The translations under genes were made by a program, and so were the position numbers. Of a stretch of 64,000 bases of DNA, positions 12,506 through 23,841 are shown one piece after another. The DNA comes from Artemia franciscana (Eukaryota > Arthropoda > Branchiopoda > Anostraca > Artemiidae): contig NC_088875.1 in the NCBI RefSeq assembly GCF_032884065.1, positions 46,989,235 through 47,053,234 of the forward strand, given 5' to 3'. The stretch's first letter is position 1. The number at the start of each line of letters is the position of its first letter. Under the pieces are notes generated by a model. That model had not been told where the DNA came from. It saw nothing but the letters and a program-made list of their open reading frames with translations, and made no database searches.

Positions 12506-14928
12506 AAAAAAGCTGTTAATGTTGTATCCGGTGGATTCAGGGCTCTTTGTTGCACGTTGGTTTCCGTGAAATAAATACGTTGACCATTCTGTAAATGTAC
12601 CGCTAAGTGAACAACAGCTGGACTACGTTCATGTATCGGAAATGAAAGAATTCGCCAAACAGCTTCATTACTGCTTATGTATCTTCCAGCCTGATATTGT
12701 ACGATTTCGTCGAAATCTTTGATTTCGGGCTGCAAGCCAAAAACTGCCATGTAACTGCCTTTGTTGACGTATTTACATATGTATTTGATTGCCTTTACGG
12801 AGTTACAGTATTCAACGTTTATGTGTGCATTAAATGTTTTTGATAATAATGGGGAATGTGGAACAACCCACTGGTTATCTACTTCGATGGTGGTACCGTT
12901 ACGCTTCTTTATTATTGCTGTTTTACCGCCATCTTCAGTAGATCTTCTTCTATATTGTGGGTAACCATCATTGCCAGTAATTGTGTTTGATACTACAAGT
13001 CGAGGATATTGCTTTGTGCACCTTCCTTTGGCCATGCATGGTGAATTTTCGTTCAGTGCACCGCAAGGTCCATGTATCATATTTTTTACAAAAATATCAT
13101 GTAACCCCTTATCGACATTTTTATCAGGTATTTCAGCAGAAATCACATCATCAATTTCGTTCGAAGTAATTTTTTTATGTAGCCAGACTAGTATATGTGC
13201 GTGTGGCAAACCTCGTTTTTGCCATTCCACTGAGTACATCCAGCATCGCACTGACCCAAACACTTCAAGTTTTACTATGTAGTTTATCAGTGATTTCAAC
13301 TTTTGCCGGAAGACACGGGCCGTAATGTCATGCCTATGAACCGCCGATTGGCCTTGAAGTAAAAGCTGCAGTATCTCGTCCCAAGATTGATTACATGTAA
13401 ATGTAATAAATAAATATGGACGACCATAGAGACGGACATACGCAATAGCATCTTGAGCATATTCATGCATATGACAGGGACTGCCAGCATATGACGAAGG
13501 TAAAATTGTTAATCTTCCAACGTTTGTGGTATTACCGTCATTTATAACTGCATCTCGCAAATGAATGTATTGTTCAGAGCGGAGCTTGGTCTGATTCAGG
13601 CGGATATATAGCAAACGTTCTGATTCAATTTTAGCATACATATCAACGACAAATTGGTGAAACAATTCACGGCATTTTAAAATATAATTTTCTTCATCCT
13701 GCCGAATCATTAGTCTATAGGAATAATAATGCATTGCACTGCATTTCTTATTCATTTCTTTGTTAGTGGCTGGATTCATCAATTTAATATTAAAGTGATA
13801 GCCATCGGCTCCATCCCAAAAAATGATAGGATATTGTAGGGCATCGTAGCATCGATGAGTTTCAGCAATTCTTAACAACTGAGCGTTTCGCTTATGAAGA
13901 ATAATATCTCGAGGTAAAAACTGATCACCGACCATAACGATTGCCACTTCGTCGATAGTTGGAGCATTGTATCTACGCACATGTTGGCCAGGAGGCGTTT
14001 TGTCAGCGGAAATAACAATTTTATGCGTATCAGTAGGCATCAAATCGATGGCTGTTTTGAACAGACGCACTAAATTATTATTTTCGTGGAAAAGATGTTG
14101 CAATTGGGAAACGATTGTCCTTTCAACCTTGGGAGAAATTTCGCAACGTGCATTCAATTCAGAATTTTTATAACTGATGAAGTACAATTGTAAAAATTTA
14201 GGATTCTCGCCTGAGAATGGTAGAAGGGACCCTGCTCTTTGATAAATTTGCCCTTTTACTTTGAAAGTAGACATAAATTGATCTGGATTTTCGATTTGGG
14301 CTCCAAACGACGTCATTTGGAAACATGAGTTGTATTTTCTGATTTTTGACAAAAAACGCTTAGAATCTGACGTAGTTCCAGTAAGGAAAGTCTTCAATGG
14401 CTCTGGTGGTGCAGCCAATAGAGGAATTTTAACTTTTCCTGAGGCGCAACACATTCCCATTGTTTCACCATTGAATTTCAAGGCCTTGCAATAGGGACAA
14501 ATTTTAGACATTGTCCCGATTTGAACACATCTACTCAAGCTATAATCATCGACTGGGCTGTACCTGAATACCAGGCGATAACTTTCAGGTTGCTCTGATT
14601 CCTCGGCACGCTTTCTTTTCTTACTTTCTCTATCAGCAGCAAGCCTGATTTCTTGCTGTTCTTGTGATTCCTCGGCACGCTTTCTTTTCTTACTTTCTCT
14701 ATCAGCAGCAAGCCTGATTTCTTGCTGTTCTTGTAATTCCTCGGCACGCCTTCTTTTTTCACTTTCTCTTTTAGCAGCAAGTCTGCTTTCGCGTTGCTCT
14801 GGTAGTTCCTCGGCACGCTTTCTTTTCTGACTTTCTCTATCAGCAGCAAGTTTTTTGGCATAGACTCTTTGAGCATCTTCATCGGCTTTTGCCATTGTAA
14901 GTTCATCAGTCATTGTAAACTTAAACAT
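12506..14928 (-). pseudogene. Helitron H1 Rep (HUH) N-terminal half
   Basis: The frame starts MFKFTMTDELTMAKADED. It has a charged N-terminus of four 23-residue repeats containing RLAADRESKKRKRAEE, a CPYC...CC zinc-finger-like segment near residue 142, a Helitron-like N domain (about 330-520), the HUH motif GLPHAHILVWL near 574 and the paired tyrosines in AIKYICKYVNKG near 714-718. HUH Rep proteins nick and rejoin DNA at the element ends. A 1-nt deletion near 12507 ends the correct frame, after which about 50 codons are out of frame. Three TGACGTCA sites lie just upstream. Confidence 0.93.
14590..14866 (-). repeat. Coding tandem repeat, 69-bp units
   Basis: Four units of 69 bp encode 23-residue repeats rich in Lys, Arg and Glu (DRESKKRKRAEE) near the Rep N-terminus. 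The pattern suggests a coiled or basic nucleic-acid-binding tail, possibly with a nuclear localisation signal; this is inference from composition. Confidence 0.85.
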
Positions 14929-14971
14929 TAATAGATTTCTACGTGAACATATATGTCTTAAATATCTTTAA

Positions 14972-15043
14972 TGACGTCACCGTCATAGCAAAAATGACGA
15001 CAACTAACTTCATGACGTCAGTCGACATAGAAACATGACGTCA
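14972..15043 (-). promoter_or_regulatory. Cluster of TGACGTCA sites upstream of Rep
   Basis: TGACGTCA occurs at 14972-14979, 15013-15020 and 15036-15043, about 45-115 bp upstream of the Rep start at 14928. The octamer is the consensus site of CREB/ATF bZIP factors. A promoter role is inference from position and recurrence; the same octamer clusters at the 5' ends of the other Helitrons here. Confidence 0.35.
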
Positions 15044-15083
15044 CCTGATCCACAGACAGACAACTTATTTTTATATATATAGA

Positions 15084-15248
15084 TATATATATATATATAT
15101 ATCTATCTATATTCACAGGTGGGACACAGGGACACAACTACAATGGCGCGTAACTAATATGGCACGTAACGACTTACCCGTGGGGGGGGGCGAAGTGCCC
15201 CCACCAACTAGGTGTTGGGGTGGCACGAAGCGCCACCCTAACAGCTAG
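15084..15248 (+). mobile_element. Non-autonomous Helitron H2, 3' part
   Basis: This resumes in the TA tract and continues ATCTATCTATATTCACAGG, GGGACACAGGGACACAAC and TGGCGCGTAACTAATATGG, then the hairpin TGTTGGGGTGG...CCACCCTAACA (15213-15243) and terminal CTAG|T (15245-15248). The order and orientation are what is missing from the element that starts at 8575, which supports a nested insertion. Confidence 0.85.
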
Positions 15249-15479
15249 TATATATATATATATATAAATTTGTATGGGTTATTTCCCTCTTATCGTTGAA
15301 TTACCGTACGATCATTGTCGCATTACCTGATAGACTAAAAGGCTACAGGCTATAGCCTCCAACTTGAGGAACCTACCTGTATCTTATTAAATGCAGTAAA
15401 AGAAACCTTTTATATTTTTAAAGAAACCAATAAATTTTAAAACCCGTTTTTTTAATTTTTGATTACTATGGGTCGTGGT

Positions 15480-15527
15480 TCATTCTTTACTAGGGCGTAG
15501 CTATCGCTGCAACCTAGTAAAGAATGA
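15480..15527. repeat. 15-bp inverted repeat
   Basis: TCATTCTTTACTAGG and CCTAGTAAAGAATGA are separated by 18 bases. The arms are perfect. It could be a transposon relic or a stem-loop; no neighbour explains it. Confidence 0.7.
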
Positions 15528-16027
15528 AGATTATGAAAAATTTGGGGCTGCTGAATGCTTATCCCCCAGCAAACTAAATCTTGAATTTGAACTCTTCAAA
15601 TAGCGCATTGATTTTATGTTTTTGAAAAAAAAAAAAGATTAAATAGGATAAGAACAGGTCCTATTCAAAATTTTTCTCTCCCAATATATGATTAATGTTG
15701 GAGTTGAAACACATTTCTGGCACCAAACAACAGGGCTTGTAAACAAATCTTCTCATATAAATAAATTGATTGAATGATTGAAAGAAGTATAACCTACTAA
15801 TGTAAAATAGTAGGAAAATACTGGCTCCTTATTTGACCTCCACTACTAGAGATTGATTGCGTTTTGTGCCTTTTTGATAAGGGACTTTAATATCCATATG
15901 TACTTTGATATTTTAATGCAATATCCTCTTCATAAGGGGCTCTGAAATTTTCACTAGCCTAAGGGATCCGCAACGTCTCTATCTGACCCTGCATATGGCA
16001 TGGCCTTTTCAAGGTGTGAATCAGTGA

Positions 16028-16240
16028 AATTACACTTATATTGCAGCGTTGCCACACGAACAAAAAGGTCATTTTCATTGCACACCCATTGATTCATATC
16101 TAACAGTGAATGCTGGCGATGGTTGTTTGCTGCACCAGCTACAAGAAACTAGAAATACCGTGAAATGTGACCTATTATGTCATCCTTTGAATGAGGTCCA
16201 GTCTGAAGACTGCATACGATCAATGCAGATCAGCAGCTAA
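16028..16240 (+). other. Possible terminal coding exon, unrecognised
   Basis: After a good acceptor (ACTTATATTGCAG) the frame reads LPHEQKGHFHCTPID to DCIRSMQISS and stops. Composition is mixed, with several Cys and His, and GC is higher than around it. No partner exon and no family were recognised. Chance is possible. Confidence 0.25.
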
Positions 16241-18367
16241 TAGTGAATAGTAAAATGTATGTTAAAATAAGAAAATATTTTTTGAAACATCCTCCGTAAA
16301 ATTGTTGTTTATGCTTATTTTTTTCTCCTTCTTTTTCACACTTCGAAAGAACGAGAGCCCTCAATATTTTTGAAATAATTATTATTTTTGAACCAGATTA
16401 ATAAAAAATTAAAAAAAAAAAATCATTACCAAATACACAATGCGACTAAGATACAATGATCAATGTTACTAATAAAAAAAGGAAAACAATAAAGAACAAA
16501 ATAGATATTCATAACGAAAAATTCGAGTAATTTTAACTAAAATAATGGTCAATAAGTCTGTGTAATAGTTTTATTTTGTATAAATGATCTATTTAAGAAT
16601 GAAAACCCAAGATGGCCATCATTATTATCAACTTAAATGAGTTATTATTTTCTAATATGTAAAAAAGGAAAGACTTAATAACGAAGAATTTACTTTATAT
16701 GCATGTATTTATATACAACCCTTAATGAACAGTAGAAATGAGACTGTGGAGAAAATTCATTTATGAACAAAAATGGGAGCACCCCTTCCAAAAGCTGATT
16801 TTTGTTAGTAGCCCTTCATCTTGTGGTGTATTAAAGACGTCGCTGATTCAAGATGGTTCCACAAGCTAAATGCCATATGTCAGTAGCTATAAGTGTTTGC
16901 TGAGACACGATGTGGCCACCCCTGACACATATAACACCCGACTTGACAATCACTTTCACTGACTAAAGGTCCGCCATTTCTGTTCGTTCTGTGTTTTAAT
17001 GATGCTCCTTACTTTCAGTTGAGAAACATTTTTTAAATTTAATTATAAAATAAGAGCTAGCAGGCAGGGATTGATGCTCCTGCGATCATACATGGCATTT
17101 GTGTGGTAGGCAAAATTATCTTTTTAATATATCGCCTGTAAGAAAAATCTAATATAATTCGTTATACATATTGATATTTTTCTTAGCTGCAAAATAATAT
17201 ATGTCTATGTCATAGATGAAATTCATTTTCGGTAACAATCATTCAATAATGATGGTCAATCAACTTCAAACATGTGGCATTACTAACTGATGGCCTACAA
17301 CCAAGTTACCAATTTCGATCATTGTCCCGAAAATAATATTTCACATCTTTGCTACTATTTGGCAAAGCTAATTATTTATATCATAATGTCTTTTGACGCT
17401 ATTTTTAGTTATTAAATGGTCTTACTCCTTTGATGGTCCCTGTTTTAATGGTCTCTTTTTAGTAATATTTGAGAGCACGAGAAAACACACAGGGTTTTCC
17501 AGCGTTGAACTCTTCCCTGTAGTATGAATCTAGTCCTCTAAATTATCAAACTTATATATTGCTTTGCCCATTGATTGCTCTAAAATTATATTCAACGTAT
17601 TTGCCTATTTTATATTTATTATTCTATCAATTTAGCAGTATAGATTAATAAGCGTAAAAATACGGTGCTTCTTTTTCTAACATAAAAAAAAAATTTCAGA
17701 TTCCAGGACTATTGTTTTTAGCGTATTCGCCTTTCCAACTGAACCAACCTTGATTCCTGACTCTAGGAATTGAAAGTATTAAGCATATGATAAGCTATTA
17801 AAATACGAAATAATAATGTTTTACTTATACAAGCTTTCCAATCTTTATTTAAATAAAGAAAAAATAAAATTTCTCGATTTTACTTCTTATCAGGATGCAA
17901 TTTATCAGGATTTATCAGGATGCAATTTCTTGGCTGAAGAGTAGAGGCTTTACAACGAGCAGAAGAGCTTGGATGAGCAGTATATCCGTTTAGCGTAGGA
18001 TGAGCAAAAATATATGTAGTTCAAAAAAGTCAAGGGCTCTATTTTTTTTTTTAATATGAGAAAGAAGGAGCAAAAAAGCCATAAACAACAATTTTACCGA
18101 GAATGAAACGAATTTAAGGTTGAAAGCCCTTGATTTTTATTTTAACTTTAAAATTACAAGAAGACATATTTGCTGCAACGCCTTTTTCCGCGAAAATTAT
18201 TGCGATCACACAGAAAGACGGCAACAGTATATAGTCTTACAGTTAGTTGCGAAATTTACGGCTCAGCTCTTTAATTTCTTAGCCTAGAAAAGAAAAAGGA
18301 CGTTAATCGATTGGATATAAAAAATGAGTGATGAGGTGATAAAATAAATGACTAAACAAGAAAAAGA

Positions 18368-19935
18368 TGATCAAACAGTTTGTGGTAACGAACTGTAGTA
18401 AGGAGCGACCCGGCTCAATAGTAGACGAAACTCTAAAAAACAGAATTTTGATGCTAAAAGATACACCGAAAGAATGGAATTTTTACTCTGATTCTAAATA
18501 TAAAAGTTTCAATTAATTTAGTTTTTGTCATCAAAAGTTACGAGCCTGAGAAAATTTGCCTTAATTTGGAAAATAGGGGGAAACATCCCCTAAAAGTCAT
18601 AGAATCTTAACGAAAATCACACCATCGCATTCGGCGTATCAGAGAACCCTATAGCAAAAATTTCAAGCTCCTATCTAAAAAAAATGTGGAATTTCGTATT
18701 TTTTGCCAGAAGACAAATCACGGGTGCGTGTTTAATTGTTTTTTTTTTTTTTTTTTTTTTCTTTTCCCCAGGGGTCATCGTATCGACCAAGTGGTCCTAG
18801 AGTGTCACAAGAGGGCTCATTCTAACGGAAATAAAAAGTCCTAGTGCCCTTTTTAAGTGATCAAAAAAATTGGAGGGCACCTAGGCCCCCTCCCACGCAC
18901 ATTATTTTCCAAAAGTCAACGGATTAAAATTTTGAAAACCATAATAACTATGTCTTTGGGAATTACTTAATCCCCCCGGAGACCCTGGGGGAGGGGCTGC
19001 AAGTTACAAACTTTGACCAGTGTTTAGTAATGGTTATTAAAGGTTAATAAAGTTACAAACTTTGACCAGTGTGTACATATAGTAATGGTTATTGGGAAGT
19101 GTACAGACGTTTTCAGGGGGATTTTTTTTTGGTTTGGGGGTGGGGTTGATGGGAAGGGGCTATGTGGGAGGATCTTTCCTTGGAGGAATATGTCATGGGG
19201 GAAGAAAAATTCAATGAAAAGGGCGCAGGATTTTCTAGCATTACTATAAAAAAAAAACAGTGAAAAAATAAACATGAAAACGTTTTTTCAATTGAAAGTA
19301 AGGAATAGCATTGAAATTTAAAACGAACAGAGATTATTACGCATATGAGGGGTTCTAAAAATACTTTAGCATAAAGAGCGAGGTATTTAGGAGGAGATAA
19401 ATACCTCGCTCTTTATGCTAAAGTATTTTTAGTAATTTCAACTATTTATTCTACGGCCTTTTTGATTCAGGTGTCATTGTTAAAGAATGGGACAAAACTT
19501 ACGATTTAGTGTAGAGAGCGAGGTATTAACGAGGGTACAAACCCCCTCGTACACATAATACAAATATAAGAATATAAAAGTCTGTTAGGATTGTTACGCC
19601 TTTTTAAGTAGCCGAAAAATTGGAGGGCAGCTAGGCCTCCTTCCCCACCCCTTATTTCTCAAAATCGTCTGATCAAAACTAAGAGAAAGGCATTTAGCCA
19701 AAAACAAATTAATATACAAATTTCATTTCAATAATTTATGCGTCGAGAGCTAAGGTTTGACTCTTTGCCACAATTCTACTTTTTAAAACAATTAAAAGCT
19801 TTAGCGTAAAGAGCGACGGATTGCGGAGGGGACAACCCATTTCATATACGGAGTAATTTCTGTTCGTTTCAAGTTTTAATGTCGCTCCTTGCTTTCAATT
19901 AAAAAAACTAGTATTTTTTTATTTAATTACTTTAA
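18368..19935 (+). repeat. Interspersed repeat R1, copy B
   Basis: It begins with the R1 5' hairpin (CAGTTTGTGGTAACGAACTG) and GTAGTAAGGAGCGACC, and ends at CGCTCCTTGCTTTCA. It contains a T run near 18739 and CCAGGGGTCATCGTATCGAC. In its first foldback module it has an extra perfect 35-bp inverted repeat (19355-19432). Confidence 0.8.
19355..19432. repeat. Perfect 35-bp inverted repeat in R1 copy B
   Basis: Arms 19355-19389 and 19398-19432 are exact complements around an 8-bp spacer GGAGGAGA. Other R1 copies have only the right arm here. Confidence 0.95.
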
Positions 19936-21846
19936 AGGATCAATGTGATTGGGTCATCGGGTTAAAATCAAGATTTTGACCCGGGTGCAAGGAAGACCAC
20001 AACCACCACGGGTCACCTTTAGGCAATCTTTTCTATTAACCAATTATCATGCTCTAAAAAAACTTAAGCATCGGCATGTTAAATATTACATTTGAACGTA
20101 CTTGCAAGCAGTACATGCATTCAGTGTTCTGGTTCAAGTTATTTCAGGTTTTTATATTGATACTTATAGTTACAAACTATATTTTATATAGTTACAAATA
20201 TCTGGTAGAGAGTCAAGCTTGTTGATTCCATCTCAGAAAAGAAATTAAGACAGAGAAAAATAATAGTTTCTGAAAGGAGACAAGAACGTCAATCACAGAG
20301 TAGACCATCCTTTGATGGAGCTAAGGGTCCCTGAAATTCCCCTATAAGTCAAGCAGGCAAATGGTATATGTTATGTTCAAGCGGTTTGTAAGCAATTCAC
20401 AATTCATATTTATTTTAGTGCTCTTTACAAGGAACTTTTGATATCCAATTGAACGAGCCCCATCCAAAGTGTATACGACCACCCTTCTAATGAAAACTTT
20501 ATAAAGTATTTTAACAATGGTTAACTTACATAGTTTACAGCCCTTGCTCCGGAGACTGGAAGGGGAGATGTCAAACCTGGAGGCATGGTTATTTGATCTT
20601 TTGACTATTTTAAACAAAATGATGATGCCTCTGATGTGTTCTAATGTTGTAATGAGCATTTCTCTTCTAATGAATATGCAAAATGATCCAGGGGAAATAT
20701 CACAGGAAAATTCCTGGAGGGGAAAACGTCTAGAACCCAAGATACCATGTTTGGTGGCCTATACATCACACCATTTATTATTTGTATATATTTGCTTAAT
20801 CAAAAATAAGATCCCTTAATTTGTTCAGAATAAGTTTCAACATGTGCTTAAATTAACACTGCCACAGATTTCCAACTAAGATTCTTTTTGCCAGTCAAAA
20901 TTGATATAGAGCATGTCATATACATTATTGCTATACATCTAAGTTTTAACCAAAGAGAACATAACTAGCTTTTTTTAATTCTTAAATTTAACTTCTACTT
21001 CACTTTAGAGCTCAATTGTAAATCTGTTGTAGGGCAACACAACTGTTTCCTTGTGATAAGTGGTCTATAGCTCCGGAACGATACGAGATGAAAGCTCAAA
21101 ATTTTTACGGGGTAAGACATTCATGAAATAGAGCAGACAAGTTCCAGTGAAATTCCAATAGTTTACCAGGAAAAAAGAAAAAAAGATGGTTTTATTTCCT
21201 CGCATTGTAAATGGGGTATCAAAGCAGAGAAAGCAAATTTTTTCACAACAAATGTTATAATCCTGCCAGACATTAGGTATCTCTCCGAGAAACGGAGAAC
21301 AAAACAGCGTATCTCTTCTAGATTTCTATGAAATAATTCTCCAAAAGTCAATCTAAAATACCAAATTAAAATTATTTCAACTTCACATACAATCACGACA
21401 ACGACTTCAAATACATGACAACTTCAAACAGTATGAACTTCATACATGACAACTTCAAAATTCAACTTCACATACATGACAACTTCGACAACTTTTAGGT
21501 TGTAGATAACGAATACTCCGTCGAAACAAAGGGTAACGTCCATCATTTACGTGAGTCAAACTCAAATTATCCTTTTTAAGATAACTCGTTACCACACTAG
21601 AGATATTGACGCACATACTTGTATATACTTTTATAATATGACGCACATATTATAAACACCTATCTTTTTTTAGGTTTACAAGAGTCAACGCGTTCCATCT
21701 GTAAACAGAAGAAGAAAACATACGATTTTCTTTTATGATTTTTTATATAGAGAATAAACACGAGAATAGAGAATATAGCACAAAAAAAAATTCAGAATGT
21801 ATATATAGACTACATTACAATTATTTACCATAACCCAATCACTTAC
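19936..21846. other. Unrecognised; possible repeat fragment
   Basis: About 20360-20760 reads like the middle of a dispersed non-coding repeat (AACAAAATGATGATG, GGGGAGATGTCA), similar in style to R1 but not alignable to it. About 21400-21490 has a small repeat of CATACATGACAACTTCAAA. No gene was recognised. Confidence 0.35.
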
Positions 21847-21984
21847 CATAAGCTCAACAATCACTATGGCACCATCTATTATTTTCTTGACTGTGCTGAT
21901 AGCCTCTTCAGTTTCTTAAAATCTTCTTAATGACATTCAACTTTTGTTTCAATGAGGCAGCAAATGCTACTCCAACTGCCAAAA
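21847..21984 (-). pseudogene. Frameshifted exon-like segment, unknown protein
   Basis: On the minus strand the acceptor is TTTTACATTACAG and the donor is GTAAGTGATT. Between them 138 nt read LAVGVAFAASLKQKLNVIKK in one frame, then, after a stop, ETEEAISTVKKIIDGAIVIV in another. The two halves look like one helical peptide broken by a small deletion, probably of 2 nt. I do not recognise the family or see neighbouring exons. A non-coding exon is the alternative. Confidence 0.35.
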
Positions 21985-22887
21985 CTGTAATGTAAAAGAT
22001 TTTTTAGATACTGATCCACCTATCAAACTTATAATGAAAAAAGATATCACCCTCCCCACGCGAAAGAGATCTTTTCCTATTTTTACCTCCTTAGTGTTAT
22101 TTTGGTCACTAACTGACGAATCTTCAATCAAGCACCCTCATATAAGTGCCTAGTGTGCAGCTACTGGTGCTAGTGCCTAGTTTAATACACTACTGGCAGA
22201 CTGTTAATTTGATTCTGACTAAAATTGGACGAAAAATGACCGAAAATCTGGCCAAAATATTAACAAATGTCCATGCCTAAAGGTTTTTTTAATTAATCGC
22301 TAAAACTTTTTCCAGTATCTTTCGATTGTTTTTCATGTAAATATACCTTTAAAAGAATATATAGGAACTTTTATACAGTCCTTTTAGTGCAATTTTAGTC
22401 ACTATAGTGCATTTAGTCACCTTAGTGCAATTTTAGTCACTAACGAACTCGATAAATAATTTCTTTCTTTAGATTTTTGGGAATTTCAGCAAAATCCAAG
22501 CAAAATAACATCACTATCGTGTTCATAAGATGTTGGAATCTATTTATGCTATACACTGTAGATATAGGGTTTGGAAATTATGATGGCATTTTTAATGTCA
22601 ACACGAATTAATTAAATAAAGCCAACAATTTTCTTCGAAACTATTTCTTTAGACTCTCTTAATACTGAATGAGCCCAGTTTGTTTTTTAAGCCGACAAGA
22701 ATCAGCTAAATGATGCTAACTATTGTTGTTAAAATATTTAGCATAATGAATGGGCAAGAGAAAGAGATAATCGTTTGCACATGCTGAGATGTGTCAGTTT
22801 GGCCCGACAGGGGCTCCAATAGCTTAGATTAGCCAGTGTTACCTTTAAAACGTGCTTCTTAATCAAACCAATAATTTTTCCTACACC
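21985..22887. other. Intergenic, minor repeats only
   Basis: TTTTAGTCACTA-type motifs recur near 22380-22445 (TTAGTGCAATTTTAGTCACT twice). Nothing else was recognised. Confidence 0.4.
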
Positions 22888-23841
22888 GGCTTCTGATCTA
22901 CTGCAATCAAATGGCTGAATTCAATATTATTATTTCTAGAAATAGCAGGTGGGGCTGTTGCAATGCAGCTCACTCTTCAGATGTCAATCCTACCCATTCT
23001 TCTGATTTACTGCAATCAAATGGCTGAATTCAATATTATTATTTTTAGAAATAGCAGGTAGAGGCTGTTGCAATGCAACTCTAGAGGCTTCTGATTTACT
23101 GCAATCAAATGGCTGAATTCAATATTATTATTTTTAGAAATAGCAGGTAGAGGCTGTTGCAATGCAACTCACTCTTCAGATGTCAATCCTACCCATTCTT
23201 CTGATTTACTGCAATCAAAGGCTTCTGATTTACTGCAATCAAATGGCTGAATCCAATATTATTATTTTTAGAAATAGCAGGTAGAGGCTGTTGCAATGCA
23301 ACTCTAGAGGCTTCTGATTTACTGCAATCAAATGGCTGAATTCAATATTATTATTTTCAGAAATAGCAGGTAGAGGCTGTTGCAATGCAACTCACTCTTC
23401 AGATGTCAATCCTACCCATTCTTCTGATTTACTGCAATCAAATGGCTGAATTCAATATTATTATTTTTAGAAATAGCAGGTAAAGGCTGTTGCAATGCAA
23501 CTCTAGAGGCTTCTGATTTACTGCAATCAAATGGCTGAATTCAATATTATTATTTTTAGAAATAGCAGGTAGAGGCTGTTGCAATGCAAATCTAGAGGCT
23601 TCTGATTTACTGCAATCAAATGGCTGAATTCAATATTATTATTTTTAGAAATAGCAGGTAGAGGCTGTTGCAATGCAACTCACTTTTCAGATATCAATCC
23701 TACCCATTCTTCTGATTTACTGCAATCAAAGGCTTCTGATTTACTACAATCAAATGCCTGAATTCAATATTATTATTTTTAGAAATAGCGCATAGAGGCT
23801 GTTGCAATGCAACTCACTCTTCAGATGTCAATCCTACCCAT
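22888..23841. repeat. Satellite 1, mixed 110/89/24-bp units
   Basis: Unit starts (CTTCTGATTTACTGC) are at 22890, 22999, 23088, 23198, 23222, 23311, 23421, 23510, 23599, 23709 and 23733. Spacings are therefore 109, 89, 110, 24, 89, 110, 89, 89, 110 and 24, then a final unit of about 110. Long units end in CACTCTTCAGATGTCAATCC; short ones replace this with CTAGAGG. The 24-bp stubs are unit starts joined directly to the next unit. Confidence 0.93.

Larger units (their letters stand above)
9701..15083 (-). mobile_element. Helitron H1, autonomous type, coding region broken
   Basis: Minus-strand element with canonical ends: 5' A|TCTATATATATAAAAATAAG at 15083 and 3' CTAG|T at 9701, preceded by a 13-bp terminal hairpin (9706-9736). 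It spans 5383 bp. It encodes Rep with an HUH motif fused to a PIF1-like helicase, the hallmark of Helitron rolling-circle transposons. It sits in the TA tract of Helitron H2, and its flanks are A and T as expected. The 3' region contains a duplicated module of about 422 bp. Coding defects are a 1-nt deletion near 12507, indels near 11066-11085 and a 57-bp in-frame loss near 10710. Confidence 0.93.
15249..18367. other. Mostly unrecognised sequence
   Basis: It starts with a short TA tract. A 15-bp inverted repeat lies at 15480-15527 and a possible exon at 16028-16240. A fragment of the R1 right end is at about 16980-17040 (TTCTGTTCGTT...CTCCTTACTTTCAGTTGA). The motif ATTTATCAGGATGCA is repeated near 17890-17930. 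No other gene was seen. Confidence 0.4.

Noticed and set aside
11605..14173. Plus-strand frames across Helitron H1 and, likewise, across copy 2 (55026-57298)
   Set aside because: They are antisense shadows of the Rep/helicase coding strand.
9701..15083. Rep protein of a virus or plasmid
   Set aside because: The HUH motif is fused to a PIF1-type helicase and the ends are TC...hairpin-CTAG with A/T flanks, which is specific to Helitrons.
20342..20819. Overlapping frames of 132 and 100 codons on opposite strands
   Set aside because: Neither resembles a known protein, and the sequence style is that of a dispersed non-coding repeat.
22888..23841. CRISPR-like array
   Set aside because: The repeats are 89-110 bp and directly joined, without unique spacers, and the genome is eukaryotic. 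It is a satellite.
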